From positions 2,976,001-3,040,000 of the forward strand of contig NZ_CP060402.1 in the NCBI RefSeq assembly GCF_015040615.1: DNA of 64,000 nt, read 5' to 3'. A program made the position numbers and the translations under genes. The notes under the pieces are model-generated. The model saw nothing but the letters and a program-made list of their open reading frames with translations. It was not told the DNA's origin and did no database searches. This document shows, in pieces, positions 52,723 through 61,509 of this stretch (position 1 is the first letter of the stretch; each line of letters begins with the position of its first letter). The DNA is from Microbacterium sp. YJN-G. GTDB lineage: Bacteria; Actinomycetota; Actinomycetes; Actinomycetales; Microbacteriaceae.

Positions 52723-52801
52723 CCCGATCTGCTGACCTGTGCCCGATCTGCTGACCTCTCGGGCCGATTCGTCCGTAGATCGGGACGACCTCAGCAGATC
52801 G
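52723..52801. repeat. Intergenic repeat: two direct and one inverted copy
   Basis: CCCGATCTGCTGACCT occurs at 52723-52738 and again at 52742-52757; its core returns inverted as TCAGCAGATCG at 52791-52801. The direct-direct-inverted layout in a convergent gap resembles REP-like or fossil mobile elements. Layout is similar to the elements at 62284 and 63455, but the sequence differs. Confidence 0.6.
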
Positions 52802-52836
52802 TGCGCACCTCGGCGTGGGCGGGCCCGAACGGGAAA

Positions 52837-52864
52837 GGGCCCCTCGCCCGAAGGCGAGGGGCCC
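52837..52864 (-). terminator. Terminator of the fucose-importer operon
   Basis: GGGCCCCTCGCC / GGCGAGGGGCCC is a 12-bp stem whose loop is TTCG on the minus strand, an exceptionally stable tetraloop, followed by TTTCCC. It lies 24 bp beyond the binding-protein stop and between convergent operons. Confidence 0.85.
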
Positions 52865-52887
52865 GATCCGCGGATCAGATCAGCGGG

Positions 52888-53889
52888 TCACTCGTAGAGG
52901 ACGTCGGCGATCTTCGGGTCGTCGATGTTGGTCGCGTCGTACCAGTACGAACCGGTGTCGTAGAACTCGTCGATCGACTCGCCGTTGGCTGCCGCCACGG
53001 CCGACTCGACGGTGCGGGCGCCGATGCCGATCGGGTCCTGGGTGATCGCGCCGGCCATGGTGCCGTCCTTGATCGCCGCGATCTGGGCTGCGCCCGAGTC
53101 GAAGCCGATGATGGTCAGCTTGCCCTTCTCGAGGCCGAGCTCCTTGACGGCGTTCACGACGCCGATGGCCGAGCCCTCGTTGGTGCCGTAGATGCCCTTG
53201 AGGTTCGGGTGCGCAGCGATCATCGTCTTGGCGATGTCGGCCGACTTCAGGTGGTCGCCGTCACCGTACTGGATGTCGACGATCTTGATGTTCGGGAAGT
53301 CTGCCTCGATCTTCTCGACGAAGCCGTCACGACGCTCGACACCGGTCGAGTTGATCTGCGAGTGGCCGACGATCGCGACCTCGCCCTCGCCGCCGATCAG
53401 CTCTGCCATGTGCTCAGCGGCCAGCGCGCCGGCGACCTTGCTGTCGGTCGCAGCCAGACTCAGGCCCACGTCGCCGTTGCATGGGGCGTCGAAGTAGACG
53501 ACCGGGATGTCCTTGGCCTTGGCCTGCTCGAGCGGGGCGACGCACGCCTCGGGGTCGAGCGCGGCGTAGCCGATGGCATCCGGGTTGCTGTTGATCGCGG
53601 TGGTGAGCATGTCGAGCTGCTGCGCGATCTCGGTCTCGGCCGCGGGACCCTCGAAGGTCACGCGAACGCCGAGCTCTTCGGCCTTCTGCTCGGCGCCGGT
53701 CTTGACGGCCTGCCAGAACTGGTGCTGGAAGCCCTTCGAGACCAGGGCGATGTACATCTCGCCGTCGCCTGCCGGTGCACCGCCCTCGGGTGCCTCTTCG
53801 ACAACCTCGCCGCCGGCACAGCCGGCCATGACGAGTGCGGACGCTGCGAGCAGCGCTGCGAATGCAGACGTCTTCTTGCTGAATCGCAT
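52888..53889 (-). CDS. Sugar ABC transporter substrate-binding lipoprotein (CUT2, ribose/fucose type)
   Basis: A 333-residue periplasmic-binding-protein type I (RbsB-like) receptor. The signal peptide ends in MAGC (Cys 24), followed by an acidic linker and MYIALVSKGFQHQFWQAVKTGAEQKA. The domain shows the two-lobed pattern with YFDAPCNGD and GFDSGAAQIAAI. It is the last gene of an ATPase-permease-receptor operon. The adjoining fucose-oxidation genes point to L-fucose or a similar 6-deoxy sugar. Confidence 0.93.
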   Translation of the reverse strand: MRFSKKTSAFAALLAASALVMAGCAGGEVVEEAPEGGAPAGDGEMYIALVSKGFQHQFWQAVKTGAEQKAEELGVRVTFEGPAAETEIAQQLDMLTTAINSNPDAIGYAALDPEACVAPLEQAKAKDIPVVYFDAPCNGDVGLSLAATDSKVAGALAAEHMAELIGGEGEVAIVGHSQINSTGVERRDGFVEKIEADFPNIKIVDIQYGDGDHLKSADIAKTMIAAHPNLKGIYGTNEGSAIGVVNAVKELGLEKGKLTIIGFDSGAAQIAAIKDGTMAGAITQDPIGIGARTVESAVAAANGESIDEFYDTGSYWYDATNIDDPKIADVLYE

Positions 53890-53952
53890 GGAAACTCCAT
53901 TGTTCTGTGGACGCCGGCCGGGGCCGGCTGTGTGGACTTCTGGTGCTGTGCC

Positions 53953-54044
53953 GGGGTGCGGATCGCTCCGCGGGGGTGCGGATCTCTCCGCGGGTTCGGC
54001 CAGGGGCCGATCGGGGTGGCGGCAGGCACGGGTTCGCCGCCACC
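53953..54044 (-). repeat. Tandem 20-bp repeats and a stem-loop between permease and receptor genes
   Basis: GGGGTGCGGATCGCTCCGCG (53953-53972) is followed by a copy with one change (53973-53992); each folds as a GCGGA/TCCGC hairpin. GGTGGCGGC (54015-54023) and GCCGCCACC (54036-54044) form another 9-bp stem just after the permease stop. The 163-bp gap probably stabilises or boosts the downstream receptor message. Confidence 0.65.
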
Positions 54045-54052
54045 TCGAATCA

Positions 54053-55084
54053 TTAGGTGCGCTGGCGGTTGCGCAGCGAGTCGAAGAACACGGCCAGCAG
54101 CACGACGACGCCGACGACGACGTTCTGCCACTCCGACTGGATCGACATGATCCGCAGGCCGTTCACCAGCACGCTCATGATGAGCGCACCGATCACGGTG
54201 CCGATGATCGAGCCGCGTCCGCCCAGCAGCGAGGTGCCGCCGATGATGACGGCGGCGATCGCCTGCAGCTCGTAGCCCATGCCGATCTGCGGCTGAGCCG
54301 AGTCGAGGCGCGAGGCGATCACGACGCCCGCGACGCCGATGAAGGCGCCCGCGAACATGTAGACGAAGATCGTCCAGCGGCGGGTGTTGACACCCGAGAG
54401 GCGGGTGGCCTCCTCGTTCGAGCCGATCGCGAAGGTGTAGCGGCCCAGCAGGGTCTTCGACAGCACGATGGCCGAGATGATCGCCAGCACGATGGTGATC
54501 AGCACGGCGTTCGGGATGCCGGGGATCATCACGCCGAGGGCGATCTTCTTGAAGTCGGGAGCCGAGGTCGAGAAGTAGATCGGGCGCACGCCCGAGATGA
54601 CCAGGGCGAGACCGCCGGCGATCATCATCATCGCGAGGGTCGCGATGAACGGGGGCAGGCGCAGGAAGGTGATGTTCACGCCGTTGATGAGGCCCATCAG
54701 CACACCGGTGCCGATGCCGCCGAGCACGCCGACCCAGATCGGCAGGCCCCAGTTGGTGATGAACACACCGGTCATCACCGCACACAGGGCCATACCGGTT
54801 CCGAGCGACAGGTCGATGCCGCCGGTGATGATGACGAACGTGGTGCCGAGGGCGAGGATCGCGATCACGGCGGTCGACAGCAGCACGGTGGTCATGTTGC
54901 TAACGGTGAAGAACGCGGGGCTGGCGATCGAGAAGAAGATCACCAGCACCACGAGGGTGCCGAATGCCAGCGACTGCTGCAGCTGGCGCTTGAGCAGGCC
55001 CTTGACGTCGCGAGCGTCGGTGTTCTCGCTGACGGCCTGCTGGACGACGGTCGTCGTCGATCCGGAGTGGGATGGGTTGCTCAT
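54053..55084 (-). CDS. Sugar ABC transporter permease, RbsC type (CUT2)
   Basis: A 343-residue permease with about ten hydrophobic segments and the family blocks LALGTTFVIITGGIDLSLG and IGGTSLLGGRGSI. A 35-residue hydrophilic arm precedes the first helix. ATG 55084 overlaps the ATPase stop (ATGA); the longer open frame upstream lies inside the ATPase gene and was rejected. It forms the homodimeric channel for the importer. Confidence 0.93.
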   Translation of the reverse strand: MSNPSHSGSTTTVVQQAVSENTDARDVKGLLKRQLQQSLAFGTLVVLVIFFSIASPAFFTVSNMTTVLLSTAVIAILALGTTFVIITGGIDLSLGTGMALCAVMTGVFITNWGLPIWVGVLGGIGTGVLMGLINGVNITFLRLPPFIATLAMMMIAGGLALVISGVRPIYFSTSAPDFKKIALGVMIPGIPNAVLITIVLAIISAIVLSKTLLGRYTFAIGSNEEATRLSGVNTRRWTIFVYMFAGAFIGVAGVVIASRLDSAQPQIGMGYELQAIAAVIIGGTSLLGGRGSIIGTVIGALIMSVLVNGLRIMSIQSEWQNVVVGVVVLLAVFFDSLRNRQRT

Positions 55085-56586
55085 CGGTCTTCCTCCCCGT
55101 GGGCTGCGAGCTGCATGATCTTCTCCTGGCTGGCTTCCTCGTTGCGGAGGGTGCCGGTGATCCGTCCGTTCGCGAACACGGCGATGCGGTTCGCGACGCG
55201 CAGGATCTCCGGCAGCTCCGACGAGATGACGATGATGGACTTGCCGGATGCCGCGAGCTGCTGCATCAGGCGGTAGATCTCCTCCTTGGCCCCGACGTCG
55301 ATGCCACGGGTGGGCTCGTCGAAGATGAGGATGTCGCAGTCGCGCATCAGCCACCGGGCGATGACGACCTTCTGCTGGTTCCCCCCGGACAGCAGCTTGA
55401 CGATCTGGTTGACCGAGGGGGTCTTCACGCGCAGCTGCTGCACGTAGTCCTTGGTCTGGTTCTTCGCCTTGCGGTCGCCCATCCAGCCGAGCGCGTTGGC
55501 GTAGTTGCTCAGCGACGCCAGCACGGTGTTGAACGTGACGTCCTGCTCGAGCATGAGGCCGAGCAGCTTGCGGTCCTCGGACAGGTAGCCGATGCCGCGG
55601 CGCACGGCATCCTCGGGATGCCGGATGCGGGCGCGCTGCCCGGCGACGGTGATGGTGCCGCTGTCGCGGTGGTCGGCGCCGATGATCGCGCGGGCGGTCT
55701 CGGTGCGGCCGGCGCCCATCAGCCCGGCGAAGCCGAGGATCTCACCGCGGTGCAGCTGGAACGAGACGTCCTTCAGCAGCGACCTGGTCGACAGGTCCTG
55801 CACGTCGAGCACGATCGGGTCGCCGAGGTGCTCGCGCGCCTCGGGGCGCGCACCCTCGTCGATGACCCGACCGACCATCATCTCGATGATCTTCGGGATG
55901 CTGACCTCGCTCTTCTCGAGCGAGCCGATGTACTGGCCGTCTCGCAGCACCGAGACGCGGTCGGCCAGGCGCTTGAGCTCGTCCATGCGGTGCGAGATGT
56001 AGACGATGCCGGTGCCGCCGGCCTTCAGCTGCTCGATGAGGCGGAACAGCGTCTCGACCTCGGTGTCGGTGAGGGCCGAGGTCGGCTCGTCCATGATGAG
56101 CACCTTGGCGTTGAACGACAGCGCCTTGGCGATCTCGACCATCTGCTGCTCGGCGACGGTGAGGTCGCCGACGAGCGAGCGCGGGTCGAGGTCGATGCCC
56201 AGGCGGCGCAGCAGGTCGCGGGTCTCGCGGTTCAGCTTGCGCTCGGAGAGGAAGGGACCGACCTTGGGCTCGCGGCCGACGAAGATGTTCTGCGCGACCG
56301 TGAGGTCGGGCATCATGTTCAGCTCCTGGTGGATGATCGTGATCCCGAGCTGCTGCGCCTGCAGCGGGCTGGTCAGCTCGACCTGCTCGCCTTCGAAGGT
56401 GATGGTGCCCTCGTCGCGCGTGTAGATGCCCGAGAGGATCTTCATCAGCGTCGACTTGCCGGCGCCGTTCTCCCCCACCAGCACCAGCACCTCGCCGGCG
56501 CGCACCTCGAGGTGCACGTCCTTGAGCGCCTGCACGCCGGGAAAGCCCTTGCTGATTCCCTCGACTTTGAGGATCGGATCGCTCAT
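55081..56586 (-). CDS. Sugar ABC transporter double ATPase, RbsA type (CUT2)
   Basis: A 501-residue tandem ATPase. Domain 1 has Walker A GENGAGKST (about 38-46), signature TVAEQQMVEIAKAL and Walker B LIMDEPTSALT. Domain 2 has the usual degenerate Walker A (GLMGAGRTE), signature LSGGNQQKVVIARWL and Walker B LIFDEPTRGID. This fused form is diagnostic of CUT2 importers. ATG 56586 with GGGAG at nine bases is preferred over GTG 56592. First gene of the importer operon, with about 200 bp of upstream control region. Confidence 0.94.
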   Translation of the reverse strand: MSDPILKVEGISKGFPGVQALKDVHLEVRAGEVLVLVGENGAGKSTLMKILSGIYTRDEGTITFEGEQVELTSPLQAQQLGITIIHQELNMMPDLTVAQNIFVGREPKVGPFLSERKLNRETRDLLRRLGIDLDPRSLVGDLTVAEQQMVEIAKALSFNAKVLIMDEPTSALTDTEVETLFRLIEQLKAGGTGIVYISHRMDELKRLADRVSVLRDGQYIGSLEKSEVSIPKIIEMMVGRVIDEGARPEAREHLGDPIVLDVQDLSTRSLLKDVSFQLHRGEILGFAGLMGAGRTETARAIIGADHRDSGTITVAGQRARIRHPEDAVRRGIGYLSEDRKLLGLMLEQDVTFNTVLASLSNYANALGWMGDRKAKNQTKDYVQQLRVKTPSVNQIVKLLSGGNQQKVVIARWLMRDCDILIFDEPTRGIDVGAKEEIYRLMQQLAASGKSIIVISSELPEILRVANRIAVFANGRITGTLRNEEASQEKIMQLAAHGEEDR

Positions 56587-56680
56587 GCCCACCTGCTCCC
56601 TCGGAGGTCGTTGTCGATTCGCTTGGAATCCATTTCAAACATCGGGTCAATTGTGCGCTTCATCATCGCATCGCGCAAGT

Positions 56681-56699
56681 TGTATCTAAATGTATCTAA
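56681..56699 (-). promoter_or_regulatory. Direct TGTATCTAA repeats upstream of the importer operon
   Basis: TGTATCTAA occurs at 56681-56689 and 56691-56699, in phase with one helical turn. It lies in the AT-rich 197-bp gap between the importer operon and the epimerase gene, both on the minus strand. The gap also holds TTGGAATCCATTTCAAA, an imperfect palindrome (around 56622-56638). Both are operator candidates. Confidence 0.45.
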
Positions 56700-56783
56700 C
56701 GATGATCGGCATCGCCAGACCTGTAATAACATCTTCATCACAACCCGGTCGGCACGCGTGCGGCGGCTGTCCATGAGGCCGTT

Positions 56784-57653
56784 TCAGTGCAGCCGGATCG
56801 AGTCCACCGCGATGAGCTTGTCGCGGATGAAGCGGTTGGCGTGGGCACCGAGCTCTTCGTTGTCGGTCCACAGGTTGCGCCAGATGCCCAGCATCCGGCT
56901 GAGGTCCTCGGCGACGACCGCCGACGAGAACGACTCGAACACCACCGGGCCGTCGTAGCCGATGCGCCCGAGCGCCTTGAAGAAGTTGTCGAAGTCGACC
57001 GTGCCCGTGCCGAGGTAGCCGCGGTGGCTCTCGCCGATGTGCACGTAGCGCAGCTGCGGGGCGGCATCCAGCACCGGAGCCGCCATATCCGACTCCTCGA
57101 TGTTCATGTGGTACGTGTCCAGGTGGATGCCGAGGTTGGGCCGGTCGACCTCGGCGAGGTACGCGATGGCCTGCCGCGCCGTGTTGAGCACGTTGGTCTC
57201 GTAGCGGTTGACGACCTCGAGCGAGACGCTGACGCCACGGGATGCCGCATGGTCGGCGACCCGTGCGATCACCGCGCGGCTGCTCTCCAGGCCCTGCGGG
57301 GTGACCGGCATCATGTACTTGCGCATGGCGGAGTAGATGACGCCGCAGAAGTGCGTGCCGCCCATGTCGGCGAGCACGTCGACGGCGCGGATCAGCAGCG
57401 CCTCGCCTGCGGCGACGGCCTCGGGGTCCTCGCTGGTGACGTCGGTGGCATCCGACAGCCCGAGCGAGGCGCTCACGGCGAGGCCGTGCTCGGCGAGCGC
57501 CGCCTTCGCGGCATCCACATCGAAGGAGAACGGATCCATCAGCGGGAACTCGATCAGGTCGAATCCGGCCTGCGCGGTCTTCTCGACGGCCAGGCGGATG
57601 CCGTCGGCGTCGAAGGTGCCGGTCCAGACCAGGCCATGGCATCCGATGTTCAT
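56784..57653 (-). CDS. Ketose 3-epimerase-like sugar isomerase (tagatose/psicose epimerase family)
   Basis: A 289-residue TIM-barrel epimerase with the DTE/DPE metal site: Glu in SLEVVNRYE, Asp in HLDTYHMNIEE, His in HIGESHRGYLG and Glu in VVFESFSS. These enzymes epimerise ketohexoses at C3, and relatives act on L-ribulose and other rare sugars. Placed between fucose importer and mutarotase, it may channel a side sugar (an L-ketose or 6-deoxyketose) into the route; it is not required in the core fucose oxidation pathway. ATG 57653 has a weak upstream purine run. Confidence 0.9.
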   Translation of the reverse strand: MNIGCHGLVWTGTFDADGIRLAVEKTAQAGFDLIEFPLMDPFSFDVDAAKAALAEHGLAVSASLGLSDATDVTSEDPEAVAAGEALLIRAVDVLADMGGTHFCGVIYSAMRKYMMPVTPQGLESSRAVIARVADHAASRGVSVSLEVVNRYETNVLNTARQAIAYLAEVDRPNLGIHLDTYHMNIEESDMAAPVLDAAPQLRYVHIGESHRGYLGTGTVDFDNFFKALGRIGYDGPVVFESFSSAVVAEDLSRMLGIWRNLWTDNEELGAHANRFIRDKLIAVDSIRLH

Positions 57654-57715
57654 GTGATCTCCTCTTCGAGTCGGGGTTCTCGTGTGGGGTGGGTTCGTGT
57701 GGGTCGCGGACGGTG

Positions 57716-58135
57716 TCAGGCGGACGGATGCCCGACCACGCCCTTGCGCAGCAGAGCGTTGCCGTACTTGCGGGTCTCGCCGGTGCGCACCATCAGGTAT
57801 GCGCCCTTGGCGACGTCGTAGTAGGCGAACCGCTCCACGAAGCGGGTCGTCTCGGGGTTCGTGCCCGCGGCATCCATCAGCTCGTGCTGCACGTCGAGCA
57901 CCACGGCATCCGCCGACTCCATCAGGTCCATGCCCGGTGCGTCATCCAGCGGCAGCACCGAGCGGATCGCGGCGACCACCTCGGGGGTCGTGGTGCCGGG
58001 CAGGTCGATGACCCGCTCGCCCAGCGCCCAGGCCGGGAAGTGCGCGTCGGCGACGACCACCGAGTCGGAGTGTCCCATCCGGTCGAGGTGCAGCAGCAGC
58101 TCGCCCGTGAGCAGGGGGTTGATTCCCTCAAGCAT
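57716..58135 (-). CDS. fucU: L-fucose mutarotase (RbsD/FucU family)
   Basis: A 139-residue FucU-type mutarotase, opening MLEGINPLLTGELLLHLDRMGHSD with the conserved His of the family, then VVVADAHFPA and YYDVAKGAYLMVRTGETRKYGNALLRKG, the FucU rather than RbsD ending. It interconverts the anomers of L-fucose for the pyranose-specific dehydrogenase. ATG 58135 follows GAGAGGAA; the longer frame upstream runs through the palindromic control region. Confidence 0.92.
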   Translation of the reverse strand: MLEGINPLLTGELLLHLDRMGHSDSVVVADAHFPAWALGERVIDLPGTTTPEVVAAIRSVLPLDDAPGMDLMESADAVVLDVQHELMDAAGTNPETTRFVERFAYYDVAKGAYLMVRTGETRKYGNALLRKGVVGHPSA

Positions 58136-58154
58136 CCGGTTCCTCTCGTCCTTC

Positions 58155-58217
58155 CGTCTATATGTCACAAAGTGCCGGTATCAGCGGCGGATTTCGAGAC
58201 TTTGCGCCATATAGACG
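58155..58217. promoter_or_regulatory. Inverted pair of a 19-bp motif between fucU and the fucose dehydrogenase gene
   Basis: CGTCTATATGTCACAAAGT (58155-58173) and, inverted, CGTCTATATGGCGCAAAGT (58199-58217) agree at 17 of 19 positions and are separated by 25 bp. As transcript they could fold as a long imperfect hairpin; as DNA they look like a dimeric operator pair. They lie in the 96-bp gap before fucU. Confidence 0.6.
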
Positions 58218-58231
58218 CGTTCTTTGGGGGG

Positions 58232-59221
58232 TCAGGGGGTGGGGATCAGGCGGGCCTCGGCCAGCTCGGCCCACAGCCCGGCGGGGATCTCGAGCGCGGC
58301 GTACTCCGCATTCTGCGTCAGCTGCGCGGGGCGGCTGCCGCCGACCACGACCGAGCGCACCAGGGCCGACTGCAGCGGGAACTGGATCGCCGCCGCCGGC
58401 AGCGGCACGTCGTGGTTGCGGCAGATCGCGGCGATCCGCACCAGGCGATCCCACAGCTCATCGGGCAGCTGACCGTACTCGTAGCGTCCGTCGCGCTTCG
58501 GCTCGCTCTGCGCGAGCAGTCCGGAATTGAAGACGGATGCCGCGACGATCCCGGTGGCGTTCTCAGCGCATGCAGGCAGCACCTCGGTGGCCGCGGGCTG
58601 CTCGAGCAGCGTGTAGCGCCCGGCGACCATGATGAGGTCGAGGTCCGCCTCGCGGACCGCCCGGGTCAGGGCATCCGACACCATCGAGCCGATGCCGATC
58701 GCCTTCACGACGCCCTCGGCGCGCACCTTCTCGAGCGCCGGGAAGGCCGAGGCGAGCGCGAGGTCGAGGTCGTGCCGCTCGGGGTCGTGCAGGTACAGCA
58801 GGTCGATGCGGTCGAGCCCGAGCCGCTCCTGCGACTCGGCGATGCTCGCACGGATGCCCTGCTCGGTGAAGTCCCACTCGCGGCGCAGGTCGTCGGGCAC
58901 GTGGAAGTCGTTGTCGGTGTCCAGGCCGCTCGGCCGGCGCTCGGGGTTCGGGCGCAGCAGGCGCCCGGCCTTGGTCGACACGACGAACTCGTCGCGCGGC
59001 TTGGTCTGCAGGAAGGCACCGAGGCGCTTCTCGCTCAGCCCGAGCCCGTAGTGCGGCGCGGTGTCGTAATAGCGGATGCCGGCATCCCACGCCGCCTCGA
59101 GCACGGCCCAGGCCTCGTCATCGCTCAGCGCGCGGAAGAGGTTGCCCACGTTGGCGGCGCCGTAGCCGAGGGCCGGGATGGCCAGGCCGGCAGCGGCCGC
59201 GGCAGGCTCAGTCGATGACAT
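58232..59221 (-). CDS. L-fucose dehydrogenase / D-threo-aldose 1-dehydrogenase (AKR family)
   Basis: A 329-residue AKR. The catalytic Asp-Tyr lie in [14 protein letters not shown], Lys in VSTKAGR, His in LYLHDPE, and the cofactor block is [14 protein letters not shown]. The variant [12 protein letters not shown] is typical of D-threo-aldose and L-fucose dehydrogenases, which oxidise L-fucose to fuconolactone with NAD(P). It overlaps the fuconate dehydratase gene by 14 bp, so both are cotranslated. Confidence 0.9.
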   Translation of the reverse strand: MSSTEPAAAAAGLAIPALGYGAANVGNLFRALSDDEAWAVLEAAWDAGIRYYDTAPHYGLGLSEKRLGAFLQTKPRDEFVVSTKAGRLLRPNPERRPSGLDTDNDFHVPDDLRREWDFTEQGIRASIAESQERLGLDRIDLLYLHDPERHDLDLALASAFPALEKVRAEGVVKAIGIGSMVSDALTRAVREADLDLIMVAGRYTLLEQPAATEVLPACAENATGIVAASVFNSGLLAQSEPKRDGRYEYGQLPDELWDRLVRIAAICRNHDVPLPAAAIQFPLQSALVRSVVVGGSRPAQLTQNAEYAALEIPAGLWAELAEARLIPTP

Positions 59222-60503
59222 GCTGGCCCGTCCAGGTGTACTTCGCGATGCTGTCGGCCTTCATCTCCATGCTCGTGCCCGGCGCGGTGGGCGCCATGTA
59301 CGAACCGCCCTGGATGTCGGTCGGCACCACGAAGTGCTCGTGCAGGTGATCGACGAACTCGATCATCCGACCCTCGCGGGTGCCGGTGACGGCGACGAAG
59401 TCGAACATCGACAGGTGCTGCACCGCCTCGCACAGCCCGACGCCGCCCGCGTGCGGGCAGACCGGCACGCCGAACTTCGCGGCCAGCAGCAGGTTGGCGA
59501 TGTTCTCGTTGACGCCGGCGACGCGCACCGAGTCGATCTGCATGACCTTGATGGCATCCGCCTGCAGCAGCTGCTTGAAGATCACCCGGTTCTGCGCGTG
59601 CTCGCCGGTGGCAACGCGGATCGGGGCGACGCCACGGGCGATCTCGGCGTGGCCGAGCACGTCATCCGGGCTGGTGGGCTCCTCGATCCAGGCGGGGTTG
59701 AACTCGGCAAGCGCGTTCACCCACTCGATCGCCTCCGACACCTCCCAGCGCTGGTTGGCGTCGATCGCGATCGGGAAGTCGGGGCCGCACACCTCGCGGG
59801 CCTTGCGGAAGCGGCGGATGTCGTCCTCGAGGTCGGCGCCCACCTTGAGCTTGATCTGCGTGAACCCGTCGGCCATCGCCTCGCGGGCCAGGCGCTCGAG
59901 CTTCTCGTCCGAGTAGCCCAGCCAGCCGGGGCTGGTGGTGTAGGCCGGGTAGCCGGTGGCCAGCAGCTCGGCCTCGCGCTCCTCGCGCCCGGGCACAGCC
60001 GCGCGCAGGATCTCCAGGGCCTCCTCGCGGGTGAGGGCGTTGGTCAGGTAGCGGAAGTCGACGAGGTCGACGATCTCTTCGGGGGTCATCCGGCTCAGCA
60101 GCTGCCAGAGCGGCATCCCTGCGCGCTTGGCCTTGATGTCCCACAGCGCGTTGATCGCGGCGCCGATCGCCATGTGCATGACGCCCTTCTCGGGGCCGAG
60201 CCAGCGCAGCTGCGAGTCGCCGATGACGTCGCGGAACGTGCCGCCCATGTCATCCAGCAGCGGCTCGAGCTCGCGACCGACGAGGTGGCCGGCGAGCGCG
60301 TCGATCGCGGCGACCTGCACATCGTTGCCGCGGCCGATGGTGAACACGAACGAGTGGCCGTCGATGCCGTCCTCGGCATCCGTGCGGACGATGACGTAGG
60401 CCGCCGAGTAGTCGGGGTCGGGGTTCATCGCGTCCGAGCCGTCGAGGCTCAGGGACGTGGGGAAGCGGATGTCGCTGGTCTCCAGCGCGACGATACGGCT
60501 CAC
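59208..60503 (-). CDS. fucD: L-fuconate dehydratase (enolase superfamily)
   Basis: Dehydrates L-fuconate to 2-keto-3-deoxy-L-fuconate. The 431-residue length matches FucD/ENOSF1 enzymes. Catalytic elements of the superfamily are present: KxK in QIKLKVG, metal Asp/Glu/Glu in [15 protein letters not shown] and ATGEHAQN, and the His base in [15 protein letters not shown]. The N terminus [22 protein letters not shown] is the FucD signature region. It is the first gene of a minus-strand operon with the dehydrogenase gene, and divergent from the diketo-acid hydrolase gene. Confidence 0.95.
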   Translation of the reverse strand: MSRIVALETSDIRFPTSLSLDGSDAMNPDPDYSAAYVIVRTDAEDGIDGHSFVFTIGRGNDVQVAAIDALAGHLVGRELEPLLDDMGGTFRDVIGDSQLRWLGPEKGVMHMAIGAAINALWDIKAKRAGMPLWQLLSRMTPEEIVDLVDFRYLTNALTREEALEILRAAVPGREEREAELLATGYPAYTTSPGWLGYSDEKLERLAREAMADGFTQIKLKVGADLEDDIRRFRKAREVCGPDFPIAIDANQRWEVSEAIEWVNALAEFNPAWIEEPTSPDDVLGHAEIARGVAPIRVATGEHAQNRVIFKQLLQADAIKVMQIDSVRVAGVNENIANLLLAAKFGVPVCPHAGGVGLCEAVQHLSMFDFVAVTGTREGRMIEFVDHLHEHFVVPTDIQGGSYMAPTAPGTSMEMKADSIAKYTWTGQHVID

Positions 60504-60543
60504 GGCTCTCCTTCGGGTGCGTCAGCGAACATGACGCGGACAC

Positions 60544-60572
60544 TTGGAGTGTAAACATCCGATGTCTATACT
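60544..60572 (+). promoter_or_regulatory. Promoter with palindromic operator between fucD and the FAH-family gene
   Basis: TTGGAG (60544-60549) and TATACT (60567-60572) with a 17-bp spacer form a good sigma-70-type promoter for the plus-strand gene. ACATC-C-GATGT (60555-60565), a perfect palindrome, sits between the boxes, an ideal repressor position. The same gap must contain the fucD promoter. Confidence 0.65.
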
Positions 60573-60648
60573 GTCAACGGCGGCCGCCGCGACGGCATCC
60601 GTCTCCCGCAGTGGTACAAAGCGGTAGAAGATGAGCAGAAGGAGAACC

Positions 60649-61509
60649 ATGAAGTTCGCGCGACTCGGCGAGCCCGGAAGCGAGATCCCCGTCGTCATCG
60701 ACGAGGGACGCACCTTCGATCTGCGGCCCGTGACATCCGATGTGAACGGTGATTTCCTCGCCGCTGATCCGGTGGCGCGCACGCAGGCGGCACTCGATGC
60801 GGGCGAGCTGCCCGAGGTGGCCGACGCCGACGCGCTGCGCATCGGCTCCCCCATCGCCCGGCCCAGCGCCGTCATCTGCATCGGCCAGAACTACGCGGCG
60901 CACGCCCGCGAGTCGGGCGCCGAGCCGCCCACGGTGCCGATCATGTTTCTGAAGACGCCCAACACCGTCGTCGGCCCCGATGACGCCGTGACCATCCCGC
61001 GCGGCAGCGAGAAGACCGACTGGGAGGTCGAGCTCGGCATCGTCATCGGCGCCCGCGCCGCCTACCTCGACTCGGTCGAGGAGGCCGCCGACCACATCGC
61101 CGGCTACGTCGTCGCGAACGACGTCTCCGAGCGCGCGTTCCAGATGGAGGTCTCGGGCGGGCAGTGGTCGAAGGGCAAGATCGCCTTCGGCTTCAACCCG
61201 ACCGGGCCCTGGCTGGTTCCGGCCGCCGAGGTCGACGTGCAGAACCTCGGCCTGCGCAGCTGGGTCAACGGCGAGCCCCGCCAGGACTCGAACACGAACG
61301 ACATGATCTTCGACGTGCGCACGATCGTGCACCACCTCTCGCAGTACGTCACGCTCGAGCCGGGCGACCTGATCCTCACCGGCACCCCGCAGGGCGTGGC
61401 CTTCGGGGGCAAGTTCCCGTACCTCAAGGCCGGAGACGTCGTCGAGATCGAGATCGACGGCCTGGGCCGTCAGCGTCAGGAGTTCATCGCATGGGAGGGC
61501 AAGAAGTGA
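60649..61509 (+). CDS. Fumarylacetoacetate-hydrolase family protein; likely 2,4-diketo-3-deoxy-L-fuconate hydrolase
   Basis: A 286-residue FAH enzyme. The family blocks are ICIGQNYAAHARESG (catalytic His), DWEVELGIVIG (metal Glu pair), YVVANDVSERAFQ (metal Asp) and GDLILTGTPQGVA. In fucose pathways this enzyme cleaves 2,4-diketo-3-deoxyfuconate to pyruvate and lactate; the specific role is inferred from the neighbours. ATG 60649 follows AAGGAG; an ATG four codons upstream in frame at 60631 is less likely. It overlaps the next SDR by GTGA. Confidence 0.9.
   Translation: MKFARLGEPGSEIPVVIDEGRTFDLRPVTSDVNGDFLAADPVARTQAALDAGELPEVADADALRIGSPIARPSAVICIGQNYAAHARESGAEPPTVPIMFLKTPNTVVGPDDAVTIPRGSEKTDWEVELGIVIGARAAYLDSVEEAADHIAGYVVANDVSERAFQMEVSGGQWSKGKIAFGFNPTGPWLVPAAEVDVQNLGLRSWVNGEPRQDSNTNDMIFDVRTIVHHLSQYVTLEPGDLILTGTPQGVAFGGKFPYLKAGDVVEIEIDGLGRQRQEFIAWEGKK

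Noticed and set aside
52723-52801. CRISPR array
   Set aside because: Only two direct copies with a 3-bp spacing and no cas genes; no regular repeat-spacer pattern anywhere in the window.
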